21,154 bases of DNA, taken from contig JAADFA010000119.1 of assembly GCA_013153135.1 (NCBI GenBank), positions 1 to 21,154 of the forward strand. The letters are read 5' to 3'. Made by a program: the position numbers and the translations under genes. This document shows positions 1 through 6,665 of the stretch, piece after piece (position 1 is the stretch's first letter; each line of letters opens with the position of its first letter). A model generated the notes under the pieces. That model saw only the letters and a program-made list of their open reading frames with translations. It was not told the DNA's origin and searched no databases. This DNA is from Chloroflexota bacterium (GTDB taxonomy: Bacteria; Chloroflexota; Anaerolineae; Anaerolineales; DRMV01).

Positions 1-8
1 CTTGCCAT

Positions 9-69
9 GGGAGCACCTCCTGGCTTGGGGTTTACGTTTCTTTCTACTTTGCCAGAGGTGCTCCCTTTT
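9..69 (+). terminator. Hairpin with T-run, probable intrinsic terminator
   Basis: GGGAGCACCTC (9-19) plus TGGC (21-24) pair with GCCA (51-54) plus GAGGTGCTCCC (55-65). This makes a 15-bp stem with a single bulged C at 20 and a 26-nt loop. TTTT follows at 66-69. The polarity fits a plus-strand gene ending just left of the window, which cannot be seen. The loop is longer than usual, so it could also be one arm pair of a repeat. Confidence 0.5.
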
Positions 70-91
70 GTCAAAAAAGGCCAAACTTCAG

Positions 92-114
92 GCCGCGGGC
101 TTCTAGCCCGCGGC
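92..114. repeat. GC-rich perfect hairpin
   Basis: GCCGCGGGC (92-100) and GCCCGCGGC (106-114) form a perfect 9-bp stem around the 5-nt loop TTCTA. No T-run follows on either strand. The GGGCTTCTA part recurs at 20984-20992 beside the right-end repeat, so this looks like a module of a dispersed repeat rather than a terminator. Confidence 0.5.
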
Positions 115-141
115 GGGGCGGCACGCGAGCGCAGCCGTGAC

Positions 142-182
142 CCCATGCCGCGGGCGGCGGAACCCGCCCGCTATTCTCACCG
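142..182 (-). repeat. Palindromic repeat module, left copy
   Basis: This 41-bp stretch matches the reverse complement of 20946-20986 at 38 of 41 positions. It contains an internal hairpin, GCGGGCGG (150-157) with CCGCCCGC (164-171) and a 6-nt loop. The stem is fully conserved in the other copy and one of the three mismatches falls in the loop. It lies just past the 3' end of the CPBP protease gene. It resembles a REP/REPIN-type or miniature-element unit; the family is not identified. Confidence 0.6.
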
Positions 183-245
183 CCACATGCCCCGGCCTGC
201 CGCCCCCACGGCCGGGTTCACGCGGCCCTGGGATGCATACCGCGC

Positions 246-902
246 TTATCCACCCACGAGGACCGCGGCCGCGAACGCGACGAACCAGCCGATGAACCAA
301 TGCGCGAGGATGGGATAGAGGACCGATTGCCCACGCCACGCGAGGATCGCGAACCATACTCCGCCCAGGATGGTCGAGAACGTCTCGGCCACAGGCTTGC
401 CCACGTGCATCAGCGCGAAGGGTACCATCTGCAACCACATTGCAGGACCCACGCCAAACGCCCGGGCATACGCGAAGAGCAGATAGCCGCGGAAGACGAA
501 TTCCCAACCCACCATGTCGAGCAAGACCACGCCCGGATAGGTCGGCGACCATAACGGCCGATAGTACGCGCGCACCGTGGGGTCGAGCGTGACGCTGGCC
601 AGCTCGACGCCCGCGGCCACCAGCCACGTGAGCCCGACCAGGGGCAATCCGTGGCGCCAGTCGCCCAGAGCGAGGCCGTAGGCTTTGGGGCCTCGCCCGA
701 GCACGGGCAAGGTAAGCAAGGGAAAAATAAGATAAAGCACCAGGCTTTCCAGGGCCTCGCCGCCGGGCAAGCCCAGGTTCCGGAGGACGTTGTACTCGTC
801 CATGAGCATGAAGGCCGTGCTAAAGATGGTCGCCCAGGTGACCTCCCGGGGGAAGGCAGGCGGCGCGCCGCCCCAGATCCAATGCCAAAGCCGTCTCCAC
901 AT
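246..902 (-). CDS. CPBP family intramembrane metalloprotease
   Basis: A 218-residue polytopic membrane protein with the motifs of the CPBP (CAAX protease and bacteriocin-processing, Abi) family. WEFVFR (133-138) is motif 1, here W-E-xxx-R instead of the usual E-E-xxx-R. FALMH (162-166) is motif 2 and His201 lies in the last conserved helix. By family knowledge such enzymes cleave prenylated or membrane-proximal substrates in the lipid bilayer; the substrate here is unknown. The ATG at 902 has a strong Shine-Dalgarno AGGAGGG (906-912 on the complement) 3 nt upstream. It is the last gene of a minus-strand run, 25 bp after the G5/beta-propeller lipoprotein. The tryptophan in place of the first glutamate also occurs in family members, so it is not taken as inactivation. 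Confidence 0.83.
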   Translation of the reverse strand: MWRRLWHWIWGGAPPAFPREVTWATIFSTAFMLMDEYNVLRNLGLPGGEALESLVLYLIFPLLTLPVLGRGPKAYGLALGDWRHGLPLVGLTWLVAAGVELASVTLDPTVRAYYRPLWSPTYPGVVLLDMVGWEFVFRGYLLFAYARAFGVGPAMWLQMVPFALMHVGKPVAETFSTILGGVWFAILAWRGQSVLYPILAHWFIGWFVAFAAAVLVGG

Positions 903-927
903 AAGCCCTCCTGTAGGCCGAGACGGG

Positions 928-2520
928 TTAGCGCCAATCTACGCGCGTGGTTTGGCCATCGCCCGTAAGGGGTTGCACGCGTCCGGTCACCGTGTCCACC
1001 AGATACAGGTTGCCCTGGTGGATGAACGCGATGGCTGGGTTTCCTGATTGCGGCAGGGGCGCGGGGGACCAGGCGACCCGTTGGGGCTCCAGACCCATGT
1101 CGCCTGGCTCGGTGGGAAAGAGCCGGCGCCGATCCGAGCCATCCCGGTCCATGACCATCAGCGCGTATCGGCTGAGGTCGCTTTGATGGGGCATCAAAGC
1201 CTGCAGATACGCAACCCAATACCCCGCGCCGTCATCGACCCCGGGCAAAGGCGGCGAAGCCACGGGATAGGCGAACATGCCCACGTCTTCGGCCAAGATA
1301 AGCGCGCGGCCCAGGCTGGGTACATAAGCGATAAGGTGAAAGGTGGGGTCGGCCTCATCGCCGTCGGTCACGCCCGGTAGCCCATGGCTCACGGTGAACA
1401 GCACATCGCCGTGGGGACTCCAGCTTATCCCGGGCAGCCAGGCCCAATCCGCTCGGGTGCGATATGGTGTGAAGGCTACCCAGGTTTCGGGTTGCTCCGA
1501 GCCCAGCCGAAAATACCGGATCCCATCCGGCTGAGCCAGTGCGAGGCCCTGGGCATCGGGGCGCCAGGCGAAATCCGTGCCCCACCATCCGTAGACCCCG
1601 CCCGCGTTGGGCTCGAGGAAAATCTTTGGCCCAAGCACCTTACGGCTCTGGGGCGCGAGCTGAATTAATGCCAGCTCGTTATTGGCCTGCCATCCGGGCG
1701 GCGCGTCGCGTGGTTCTACCGTAGAATAGCCAATAATTTTAGGTTGTTTCGGCGAGAAGTCCGCGAAGTGGATGACATTCGCAATGCCCAAATCCCACAA
1801 GTCTGGCGTATCTGCGTCTACGTTCGCGAGCCAGAGCTCGTTGATCTTACCTTCTTCGTCGCTGCGGCGGGTGAAGAGCAACCAATGGCCATCGGGTGAA
1901 AGGCGAAAGACCCGACCGTCGAGGTCGCCCGTGAGCACAATGGGCCGACGCCGCCCTGTATCGCCATCCATCACCCACGCGTTGCCCGCGTTCAGATAGG
2001 CCAGCCGGCCTGGGATGGGTTGGGGTACGAAGGGCGAACGTACCCCAACCATAACGATTTCGGGCACGGCCTCTTGCAGCACAGTCTCGCTGACCACCTG
2101 CCGCGCGACCAGTTGACCATCTTCATAGACCAGGCGATAAGTGACGCGTTTGCGCCCGTTGACGCCCTGTTGCACAAGCCGGGTCTCGCCTTCGGGCAGG
2201 GCTTCGTTGCGTACGGTTTGCCGTTCGAAGGGGATGACCTCTTCGTGGGTCTCCAATACCTCGCGCACGCGAAGGACGCGCACATGCGCGCCGTCGGTCA
2301 GGACGGTGTATCCCGCGGGCTCCAGCCGGTCGAGGGGGTCCAGCGTGATGTTGGCCAGCTCGACCGCCTCGCGCGCGGTGGTGCCCGCGGGCACGCGAAG
2401 GGTATAGGTCTGCCCGTCGGCTTCCACAGTCACGCGGATGTCGCTGGCCGGTCGGGTCGGGGCTCGACACGCGGCCAGGCTCATCAGCGCGAGCGCAATC
2501 AGCCAACGGGCAAGCAGCAT
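928..2520 (-). CDS. Lipoprotein with ubiquitin-like/G5 domains and a TolB-like beta-propeller
   Basis: Predicted exported lipoprotein of 530 residues. A short hydrophobic signal ends in the lipobox SLAAC, giving acylated Cys18. Residues about 29-85 resemble the DUF348 ubiquitin-like fold. Residues about 86-160 form a G5 domain, with conserved QQGVNG, a following TYRLVYEDG and a terminal Gly. From about 170 to the end, repeated segments such as RLSPDGHWLLFTR, FAWRPDAQG and ISWSPHGDVLF are WD40/TolB-type propeller blades. G5 domains are linked to peptidoglycan or amino-sugar binding, so a wall-anchored scaffold or sensor is plausible, without a proven ligand. I chose the ATG at 2520, which lies 4 bp after the upstream stop and immediately precedes the signal peptide. 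Upstream in-frame TTG (2565) and ATG (2559) starts would overlap the preceding gene by about 40 bp. Confidence 0.8.
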   Translation of the reverse strand: MLLARWLIALALMSLAACRAPTRPASDIRVTVEADGQTYTLRVPAGTTAREAVELANITLDPLDRLEPAGYTVLTDGAHVRVLRVREVLETHEEVIPFERQTVRNEALPEGETRLVQQGVNGRKRVTYRLVYEDGQLVARQVVSETVLQEAVPEIVMVGVRSPFVPQPIPGRLAYLNAGNAWVMDGDTGRRRPIVLTGDLDGRVFRLSPDGHWLLFTRRSDEEGKINELWLANVDADTPDLWDLGIANVIHFADFSPKQPKIIGYSTVEPRDAPPGWQANNELALIQLAPQSRKVLGPKIFLEPNAGGVYGWWGTDFAWRPDAQGLALAQPDGIRYFRLGSEQPETWVAFTPYRTRADWAWLPGISWSPHGDVLFTVSHGLPGVTDGDEADPTFHLIAYVPSLGRALILAEDVGMFAYPVASPPLPGVDDGAGYWVAYLQALMPHQSDLSRYALMVMDRDGSDRRRLFPTEPGDMGLEPQRVAWSPAPLPQSGNPAIAFIHQGNLYLVDTVTGRVQPLTGDGQTTRVDWR

Positions 2521-2524
2521 CCGG

Positions 2525-3073
2525 CTAACGGACGCGAGCCTGAACGATGAGCCAACCATCCTCAATACGCACTTGCTCGACCACGTAGCGTTGGGTCCAC
2601 TGGTCGAGGTAGGCTTGCAGTTTTTCGAGCCACGGGTCGATCATGCTGCTCGGCATGGGCAAGGGCCCGAGGGTTGCTTCTGCAACGGATAGCTTCACAT
2701 GGCCGTCCTGCGCGTGCACGTTGAGCGCGAGATACGCGTCCATCGTTCCCAGGTCCGTATCCACTTGCGCGTACACCTGAATTTGGCCTTGGGCGAAGAT
2801 GACGCGCACGTCGTGCACTGGCAGAGTTTGCCCGGCTTGCGCTTGTTGCGCGAGCAGCTGGGCGATGGTCTCGTTGACTTGACTCTCATGAAGCCGCAGG
2901 GTTACCGTTCCCTGGGTGCGCAGCTCCTGCTCAGCTTGGCGCAAAGTTTCTTTGAAACTTGGCATCGCTGTTGGGGTGGGATGGGGTGTTGGTGTTGGCC
3001 GTGGGCGGAACCAACCACAACCGCTGAGGAAAACCAACGCGGCCACCATAAGCGCTCGCCAATGTCGCATCAT
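2525..3073 (-). CDS. Small lipoprotein, possibly LmeA/DUF2993-like
   Basis: A 182-residue predicted lipoprotein. The signal peptide ends in LSGC (acylated Cys19) and is followed by a Pro/Thr linker (PTPTPHPTPT). The globular part begins with an amphipathic helix and a pattern like HESQVNETIAQLL. It continues with alternating beta strands (VHDVRVIFAQGQIQVYAQV) reminiscent of LmeA/YpmS-type lipid-binding proteins; this match is by eye and weak. The ATG at 3073 has GGAGG 7 nt upstream (complement of 3081-3085). It is first in the minus-strand operon with the G5/beta-propeller lipoprotein and the CPBP protease, and diverges from scpB. The function is inferred only as envelope-associated. Confidence 0.72.
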   Translation of the reverse strand: MMRHWRALMVAALVFLSGCGWFRPRPTPTPHPTPTAMPSFKETLRQAEQELRTQGTVTLRLHESQVNETIAQLLAQQAQAGQTLPVHDVRVIFAQGQIQVYAQVDTDLGTMDAYLALNVHAQDGHVKLSVAEATLGPLPMPSSMIDPWLEKLQAYLDQWTQRYVVEQVRIEDGWLIVQARVR

Positions 3074-3156
3074 GATCCATCCTCCAAAGACCTAAGTTCG
3101 GGATGTGCTCCAACAGAGGAAACGCAAGGACTTCCCCACGCGTAACACGCCGTCCG

Positions 3157-3165
3157 TGATACAAT
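3157..3165 (+). promoter_or_regulatory. Extended -10 promoter for scpB
   Basis: The sequence TGATACAAT fits the extended -10 consensus TGnTAnnnT. No -35 match is seen at the proper distance, which is acceptable for extended -10 promoters. The predicted start is near 3172, leaving a leader of about 26 nt before the ATG at 3198. It lies in the 124-bp divergent gap with the small-lipoprotein gene. Confidence 0.5.
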
Positions 3166-3197
3166 CCGGCCGCGAACTTCTGACGGGGCATTGTACC

Positions 3198-3728
3198 ATG
3201 AGCGAGGCTGAGACCTTTCCGGGGCCGTTGGATGCGGGGTTAGAGGCGCTGCTCTTCGCGGCAGGTGAGGGCGTGCCTATTGCTCGGTTGGCACGTGCGC
3301 TGGACGTGTCAGTTGATAAGGTTGAGGCTGGGCTGTTAATGTTGGAAGAACGCCTGCGCACGCGCGGGATCCGCGTGCAACGTCATGGCGATCAGGTTCG
3401 TCTGGTGACCGCGGCGGATTGGGCGCCATGGGTGCAGCGGCTTTTGGGCCTCGAAGCCCAGGCTCGTTTGAGCCGGGCCGCGTTGGAAACCCTGGCTATT
3501 ATCGCATACCGGCAGCCCATCACCCGGCCAGAAATTGACGCGATCCGCGGGGTCAATAGCGATGGGGTGATCCGAAGCTTGCTTGAGAAAGGGCTGATTC
3601 AGGAGGTCGGCCGCGCGGACGCGCCGGGCCGCCCCATTCTCTACGGGACGACCGAGGCCTTTTTGCAGCACTTTGGTCTGACCTCGCTCGATGATCTGCC
3701 GCCGCTGGAATCGTGGGAAGACGAATAG
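3198..3728 (+). CDS. scpB: Segregation and condensation protein ScpB
   Basis: A 176-residue ScpB, the winged-helix kleisin-associated subunit of the Smc-ScpA-ScpB condensin that compacts and helps segregate the chromosome. The family hallmark LSRAALETLAIIAYRQPIT (91-109) is present, followed by RGVNSDGVIRSLLEKGLI and the second winged-helix element with GRPILYGTT. The length is within the usual 170-200 residues. An upstream in-frame start at 3105 would add 31 residues unlike the family, so the ATG at 3198 is preferred; only a weak GGGG precedes it. No scpA is adjacent, so scpB is transcribed alone and ends at a strong hairpin. Confidence 0.93.
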   Translation: MSEAETFPGPLDAGLEALLFAAGEGVPIARLARALDVSVDKVEAGLLMLEERLRTRGIRVQRHGDQVRLVTAADWAPWVQRLLGLEAQARLSRAALETLAIIAYRQPITRPEIDAIRGVNSDGVIRSLLEKGLIQEVGRADAPGRPILYGTTEAFLQHFGLTSLDDLPPLESWEDE

Positions 3729-3763
3729 CCGGCGCGGGCGTGGACGTACGCGCCCGCGCCGGC
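3728..3763. terminator. Bidirectional hairpin between convergent genes
   Basis: GCCGGCGCGGGCG (3728-3740) and CGCCCGCGCCGGC (3751-3763) form a perfect 13-bp stem with a 10-nt loop. It begins on the last base of the scpB stop codon and lies 11 bp from the FAH-family gene stop. There is no T-run, so efficiency as an intrinsic terminator is uncertain, but the position between two converging genes fits. Confidence 0.6.
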
Positions 3764-3774
3764 GAGGGACGGGA

Positions 3775-4551
3775 TTAGGCCCCAGGACGTTGCTCGGCCC
3801 GGACGGGATTGCGTAGCACACCGAGCCCCTCGATTTCGATCTCCACTACGTCGCCATCGCGCAAGGGGCCCACGCCCGCGGGCGTGCCCGTGAGGATCAC
3901 ATCGCCGGGCTCCAGGGTCATGATGGACGAGATAAACGCGATGAGCTGAGGAATGCCGAAAACCATCTCGCGCGTCGAACCGGTTTGACGTACTTCATCG
4001 TTCACGCGCGCCATGATGAGCGCGTCGCTTGGGTCAAATTCGGTATCCACCCATGGCCCTAAGGGGAGGAAGGTATCGAACCCTTTCGCCCGGGTCCATT
4101 GGCCATCCCGGCGCTGCAGGTCGCGCGCGGTCACGTCGTTGGCTACGGTATAGCCCCAGATGTACTCCCACGCGCGGTCGACGGGGATCCAGCGGCCCCG
4201 GCGGCCGATGACCACCGCGAGCTCGGCCTCGTGCTCCACGCGTTTAGATTGGGGGGGCAGGACAATGGCCTCACCGGGCCCGATGATGGCTGACGGCGGT
4301 TTGAGAAAGAGCAGCGGCGTCGCGGGGACTTCCGCGCCGTGCTCGGCCGCGTGAGCCGCGTAGTTCCGGCCGACACAAACAATTTTGCTGGGGTTGACGG
4401 GCGCGAGCAAGCGCACTTCGTCCAAGTTCCAACGCAAGTCTTCGCGCTCAAATTCGTCAAAAGGCGAACCGTGCACCCGCCCGACGCGGCCTTGATGGAC
4501 CCACCCGAGGCTGACCTCGCCTTCGGGGGTCCGAAAGCGAACCCAACGCAT
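3775..4551 (-). CDS. Fumarylacetoacetate hydrolase (FAH) family protein
   Basis: A 258-residue member of the FAH superfamily, whose members hydrolyse, decarboxylate or hydrate 2-oxo acids using a divalent metal. The metal-binding set is visible: Glu108 and Glu110 in VEHEAELAVVIG, and Asp139 in VANDVTARDLQ. KGFDTFLPLGPW and TGTPAGVG near the C-terminus are further signatures. An N-terminal segment of about 50 residues precedes the catalytic domain, as in the acylpyruvase/FAHD1-like group. The ATG at 4551 has AGGAGG 5 nt upstream, and this site overlaps the end of the preceding sulfur-carrier gene, so translation is probably coupled. The exact substrate cannot be read from sequence. Confidence 0.88.
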   Translation of the reverse strand: MRWVRFRTPEGEVSLGWVHQGRVGRVHGSPFDEFEREDLRWNLDEVRLLAPVNPSKIVCVGRNYAAHAAEHGAEVPATPLLFLKPPSAIIGPGEAIVLPPQSKRVEHEAELAVVIGRRGRWIPVDRAWEYIWGYTVANDVTARDLQRRDGQWTRAKGFDTFLPLGPWVDTEFDPSDALIMARVNDEVRQTGSTREMVFGIPQLIAFISSIMTLEPGDVILTGTPAGVGPLRDGDVVEIEIEGLGVLRNPVRAEQRPGA

Positions 4552-4552
4552 G

Positions 4553-4753
4553 TTAGCCTCCTGCGGTCATGTGGATAACTTTGACGTTGTCGCCGTCGTT
4601 CAGCTGATAGGTCTCCCATTCTTCGCGGGGGATGATTTCACCGTTGACCGCGATGACCAATCGCGGGAAAGTAAACTTCATTTCGTTGAGCAAATCCCGG
4701 ATGGTCATACCGGGCCGCCAGCGAACGGTGAATTTGTCGTTTACGCGGATCAT
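4553..4753 (-). CDS. MoaD/ThiS family sulfur carrier protein
   Basis: A 66-residue beta-grasp protein ending in the diagnostic Gly-Gly (TAGG), the tail that is adenylated and thiocarboxylated in ThiS and MoaD. The pattern LLNEM, VIAVNGEIIPREEW and LNDGDNVKVIHMTAGG is closer to ThiS. The ATG at 4753 has a near-perfect AGGAGGTGA upstream. No thiG, thiF/moeB or moa gene is nearby, so its partner pathway (thiamine, cofactor or tRNA thiolation) is open. It sits between an unrecognised protein (38 bp upstream) and the FAH-family gene, whose start codon lies 1 bp past its stop. Confidence 0.88.
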   Translation of the reverse strand: MIRVNDKFTVRWRPGMTIRDLLNEMKFTFPRLVIAVNGEIIPREEWETYQLNDGDNVKVIHMTAGG

Positions 4754-4791
4754 GGCTCACCTCCTGAACGTGGCGGCGCCGGGCGCGTGGG

Positions 4792-5358
4792 TTACGACGC
4801 GCGTGGATGCCCGTATAGGTACCAAAAACGCTCCTTGGGGAACGCGGGCTGGAGTTCATCATCCCAGACGAAGTCCCCAGGCTCGAAGCGCAGCCGCAGG
4901 CGCTCATCCGCGTTGCGGATGAGCAGCTCGACTGGGGGATGGGGCGCGGCGCCTTCAGCCAAAAGCAGGTCCACAATGGTACGGTTGCGCACTTCGGTGG
5001 GGTAAAAAGCCGCTTCAGAGGGGCTTTCGGCCAGGTCGTCGAGATAGCGGGCCCACATTTCCGCGCGGCTTTCGGCCTCGCGTCGGGCCTTGCGTTCCCA
5101 GTTCGCGCGCCAACGGCGTTGGATGCCCCGCATTTTCTCTTCCAGAATCTCGCGGCGCTCGGCCAGGTCCAGGGGCAACGGGCGCTGTAGCCGCTGTCGC
5201 GCAAGCAGCATGTTCCCTAACGTGAGCTGAGGATAGTCAGGTTCGCCCTCGGGCGGCGCGATGTCCATAGGCCAATAGAGCTCGGGCGCTTCGAGATAAT
5301 CTTCCAGCACCTCCAAAGCAGCTTCCCAATAGCGCAAGTCGTATTCTGGACTGGGCAT
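4792..5358 (-). CDS. Unrecognised charged protein upstream of a sulfur carrier
   Basis: A soluble protein of 188 residues that I do not recognise. The N-terminus is acidic and rich in Trp and Tyr (SPEYDLRYWEAALEVLEDYL), with LTLGNMLLARQRL following. Residues about 65-115 are strongly charged and helical, probably coiled-coil. A C-terminal part is rich in acidic and aromatic residues. No signal peptide, membrane helix or cysteine cluster is seen. The ATG at 5358 has AGGAGG 7 nt upstream; the in-frame upstream start at 5379 is less well placed. It leads the operon with the ThiS-like carrier and the FAH-family enzyme, and diverges from hemW. No function is proposed. Confidence 0.75.
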   Translation of the reverse strand: MPSPEYDLRYWEAALEVLEDYLEAPELYWPMDIAPPEGEPDYPQLTLGNMLLARQRLQRPLPLDLAERREILEEKMRGIQRRWRANWERKARREAESRAEMWARYLDDLAESPSEAAFYPTEVRNRTIVDLLLAEGAAPHPPVELLIRNADERLRLRFEPGDFVWDDELQPAFPKERFWYLYGHPRAS

Positions 5359-5402
5359 GAGGTCTCCTCCTATTGGCAAAGCGTCCCGTTGCGGGCGCCC
5401 TC

Positions 5403-5408
5403 ATTATA
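5403..5408 (-). promoter_or_regulatory. -10 box for the minus-strand sulfur-carrier operon
   Basis: On the minus strand this reads TATAAT, a perfect -10 hexamer. The predicted start near 5396 gives a leader of about 38 nt containing the AGGAGG site before the ATG at 5358. No clear -35 is visible. It lies only 34 bp from the plus-strand TATAAT of hemW. Confidence 0.5.
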
Positions 5409-5419
5409 TCTCGACTTGG

Positions 5420-5487
5420 ACGCTGTACGGACCTTTGTCCTGTATAATCCCCACTATGCAGTCGAAGCCGGACGTACCGTACAGCGT
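5420..5487. repeat. 11-bp inverted repeat flanking the hemW start
   Basis: ACGCTGTACGG (5420-5430) and CCGTACAGCGT (5477-5487) are perfect reverse complements. The left arm lies between the two divergent -10 boxes and the right arm lies within codons 8-11 of hemW. This placement would suit an operator with two half-sites. A chance match of this length within a 21-kb window is not negligible. Confidence 0.35.
5443..5448 (+). promoter_or_regulatory. hemW: -10 box for hemW, probably leaderless
   Basis: A perfect TATAAT lies 7 nt before the hemW ATG (5456). With standard -10 spacing the transcript would start at 5455 or 5456, so the mRNA would have essentially no leader. Consistent with this, no Shine-Dalgarno sequence precedes the ATG. 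A TTGGAC at 5416-5421 is spaced 21 bp away, too far for a normal -35. Confidence 0.55.
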
Positions 5488-6661
5488 TTATATTCACATC
5501 CCCTTTTGCGTGCAGCGGTGCCCGTATTGCGATTTTAACGCTTATGCTGGGCTTGACGCGCTGTTTGACGCGTATGTGCGCGCGCTGATCGCTGAGATCC
5601 GTTGGGTCGCTGTGCATGCGCCCGCGCGGCTCCGGGTGCATACGGTGTATTTCGGTGGTGGCACGCCATCCCTTTTACCCCCGCGCGCGTATGAGGCGTT
5701 GCTGCTGGCGTTGCGCGACGCGTTCGCCCTGGCTGAGGACGTAGAGATTACCCTCGAGGCTAACCCGGGCACCCTCGACTTGGCCAGGCTGCGCACTTTG
5801 CGCGCGCTGGGGTTCAATCGCTTGAGCCTGGGAATGCAGGCCGTACATCCTGATGACTTGCGCCTGCTTGGGCGTATTCATACGTTTCCGGACGTTATTC
5901 GTGCCGTGGCTTGGGCTCGCCGCGCGGGCTGGGCAAACGTGAACTTGGATCTGATGTACGGCCTGCCCGGGCAACCTATGTCTCGCTGGCAGGCGACGCT
6001 GCAGTGGGCGCTGCGTCTCGCGCCCGAACATATTTCTGCCTACGCCCTCACGCTGGAGCACGGTACGCCCATGGCCGCGTGGGTCGCGCGCGGGTTGGTC
6101 CCGCCCATCGATGACGACCTCGCGGCGGATATGTATGAATGGACCATGGACGCGCTAGCTGAGGCCGGGTTTGTGCAGTATGAAATTTCTAATTGGGCTC
6201 GCCGCAGTACGCAGGGTCAGCTGTGGGCCAGCCGGCATAATCTCCAATATTGGCGTAGCGACCCGTACCTTGGCTTGGGGGCCGGAGCCCATGGTTGGGT
6301 TGCGGGCTATCGAACGGTAAACGTGCGCAGTCCCCACGCGTACATCGCGCGTTGGCAACAGCCGCCGTCCGAACCGCCGCGGCCCTTCCCCTGGACGCCG
6401 AGCCTGGTGCATATGCACCGCCCCAGCCCAACCGAGGCCCTGGGCGAATACATGATGATGCGTTTGCGCCTAACGCAGGAGGGCGTCTCATGGGCCGAGG
6501 TGCGGCGTCGGTTCGGCATTGAGCCCGAGCGGGCGTTCGCCGACGCGTTGACCCGCTTGCATGGGTGGGGCCTTATCGAGCCCATCCCCGGCGGGATCCG
6601 ATTGAGTCGCCGGGGGCGTTTGCTCGCGAATTGGGTGTTTGAAGCCTTTTTGCCGGAGTAA
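5456..6661 (+). CDS. hemW: Radical SAM heme chaperone HemW
   Basis: A 401-residue HemW, formerly misannotated as oxygen-independent coproporphyrinogen oxidase. The radical-SAM cluster motif CxxxCxxC is at Cys18, Cys22 and Cys25 within IHIPFCVQRCPYCDF. FGGGTPSLL (66-74), EANPGTLD and NVNLDLMYGLPGQ (161-173) are the SAM-binding strands typical of HemW. A C-terminal HemN_C-like wing carries MMMRLRLTQEGV. Members bind heme and help deliver it to haem-dependent enzymes. The ATG at 5456 starts right before the SAM domain; a longer in-frame reading from 5357 would run through the promoter. A GT87-like membrane protein follows 4 bp after the stop. Confidence 0.92.
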   Translation: MQSKPDVPYSVYIHIPFCVQRCPYCDFNAYAGLDALFDAYVRALIAEIRWVAVHAPARLRVHTVYFGGGTPSLLPPRAYEALLLALRDAFALAEDVEITLEANPGTLDLARLRTLRALGFNRLSLGMQAVHPDDLRLLGRIHTFPDVIRAVAWARRAGWANVNLDLMYGLPGQPMSRWQATLQWALRLAPEHISAYALTLEHGTPMAAWVARGLVPPIDDDLAADMYEWTMDALAEAGFVQYEISNWARRSTQGQLWASRHNLQYWRSDPYLGLGAGAHGWVAGYRTVNVRSPHAYIARWQQPPSEPPRPFPWTPSLVHMHRPSPTEALGEYMMMRLRLTQEGVSWAEVRRRFGIEPERAFADALTRLHGWGLIEPIPGGIRLSRRGRLLANWVFEAFLPE

Positions 6662-6665
6662 GGCC

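Noticed and set aside
644..655. CPBP protease inactivated by Trp133 in motif 1
   Set aside because: The remaining catalytic pattern (Glu134, Arg138, His166, His201) is intact, and W-E-xxx-R variants occur in the family.
410..1219. 269-codon minus-strand open frame across the CPBP and beta-propeller genes
   Set aside because: It is an out-of-frame shadow of two genes with clear motifs and ribosome-binding sites.
2521..2565. Upstream TTG/ATG starts for the beta-propeller lipoprotein
   Set aside because: They would overlap the preceding gene by about 40 bp and lengthen the signal peptide n-region; the ATG at 2520 fits a standard lipoprotein signal.
5416..5421. TTGGAC as the -35 of hemW
   Set aside because: The 21-bp spacing to TATAAT is outside the normal 16-18 bp range.
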